Source of the DNA: Deltaproteobacteria bacterium
GTDB taxonomy: Bacteria; Desulfobacterota; Desulfobacteria; Desulfobacterales; ETH-SRB1
Length of the DNA stretch: 6,578 nucleotides
NCBI GenBank assembly: GCA_019309665.1
Contig: JAFDFV010000370.1
Location: forward strand, 1-6,578
Reading direction: 5' to 3'
Shown here piece by piece: positions 6,327 through 6,578 of the stretch (its first letter is position 1; every line of letters begins with the position of its first letter). A program made the translations under genes and the position numbers. Under the pieces are notes generated by a model. That model ran no database searches, was not told the DNA's origin, and saw only the letters and a program-made list of their open reading frames with translations.

Positions 6327-6578
6327 TCAGACTGGATCTTCTTAAATAATATTGGGGCCAGAGAGGACGTCAGGATAGCCAGCAATATAATGCTGGAGTG
6401 GATCTGATTATTAATCAAATTGAGTTTGAGCCCGATGGAAGCTGCAGCAATAATCAGACTCAGGCGTGCCGAAAGGAGTATCCCGCTCGAAAAGCATTCT
6501 CCCCATGTCAACCCATTAAAACGGAAAAGAAGAGAGGGGATTATCTTGATAATCCAGGCCACCAGGAAAAGACCGGCT
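6323..6578 (-). CDS. Cation/proton antiporter, C-terminal fragment (cut by window edge)
   Basis: Only the last 84 or so codons are in the window; the frame is open to the right edge (AGLFLVAWIIK...), so the apparent start GTG at 6562 is internal and the true start lies beyond 6578. The residues form about three membrane segments: GLFLVAWIIKIIPSLLF, then SSGILLSARLSLIIAAASIGLKL, then SSIILLAILTSSLAPILF. The LLSARLSLIIAAASIGL segment resembles the late transmembrane helices of the Na+/H+ exchanger family (CPA2, KefB/NhaS-like), where a positively charged residue lies in a helix near the C-terminus of the transport domain. The protein ends shortly after the last helix (FKKIQSD), so it has no RCK/TrkA-N regulatory tail. 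Ion specificity cannot be told from this fragment. The stop codon falls in a repeat-like sequence, so the last residues may be altered. Confidence 0.7.
   Translation of the reverse strand, partial: AGLFLVAWIIKIIPSLLFRFNGLTWGECFSSGILLSARLSLIIAAASIGLKLNLINNQIHSSIILLAILTSSLAPILFKKIQSD

Overview
The window looks like a piece of a moderately AT-rich Gram-negative chromosome. The style of the proteins (LeuC/LeuD, LepA, a REC-GGDEF regulator, a DUF4124 envelope protein) and of the palindromic repeats points to a sulfate-reducer-like deltaproteobacterium (Desulfobacterota). That assignment is an inference from sequence style, not a database result.

Layout. Bases 1-367 (minus strand) hold the remains of a VapC-like PIN-domain toxin gene, split by a 180-bp palindromic element flanked by TAA direct repeats. 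Bases 371-567 have no convincing gene and may be a remnant of group II intron RNA on the plus strand. Bases 568-4337 (minus strand) form one apparent operon, lepA-leuC-leuD: the translation GTPase LepA/EF4, then the large and small subunits of 3-isopropylmalate dehydratase (leucine biosynthesis). Only leuC is intact. lepA and leuD each carry one internal frameshifting deletion, about 19 and 11 nt, judged against the family consensus. A second palindromic element of about 155 bp, unrelated in sequence to the first, sits between leuC and leuD and supplies the leuC stop codon. Bases 4338-4557 are a divergent intergenic region with a near-consensus sigma70 promoter firing rightwards and pieces resembling ends of the second element. 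Bases 4558-5472 (plus) encode a response regulator with a GGDEF diguanylate cyclase output. Bases 5537-6262 (minus) encode a secreted DUF4124 plus retropepsin-like aspartic protease. Bases 6323-6578 (minus) hold the C-terminal end of a cation/proton antiporter that runs off the right edge, with its stop codon inside a sequence resembling one end of the first element.

The window does not show an obvious new enzymatic system. Its distinctive theme is small-scale genome erosion and repeat invasion: two different long-palindrome MITE-like elements, plus solo ends of each, at gene ends or inside a gene, next to two housekeeping genes with short internal deletions. Whether those deletions are real or consensus errors is the main question for a reader.
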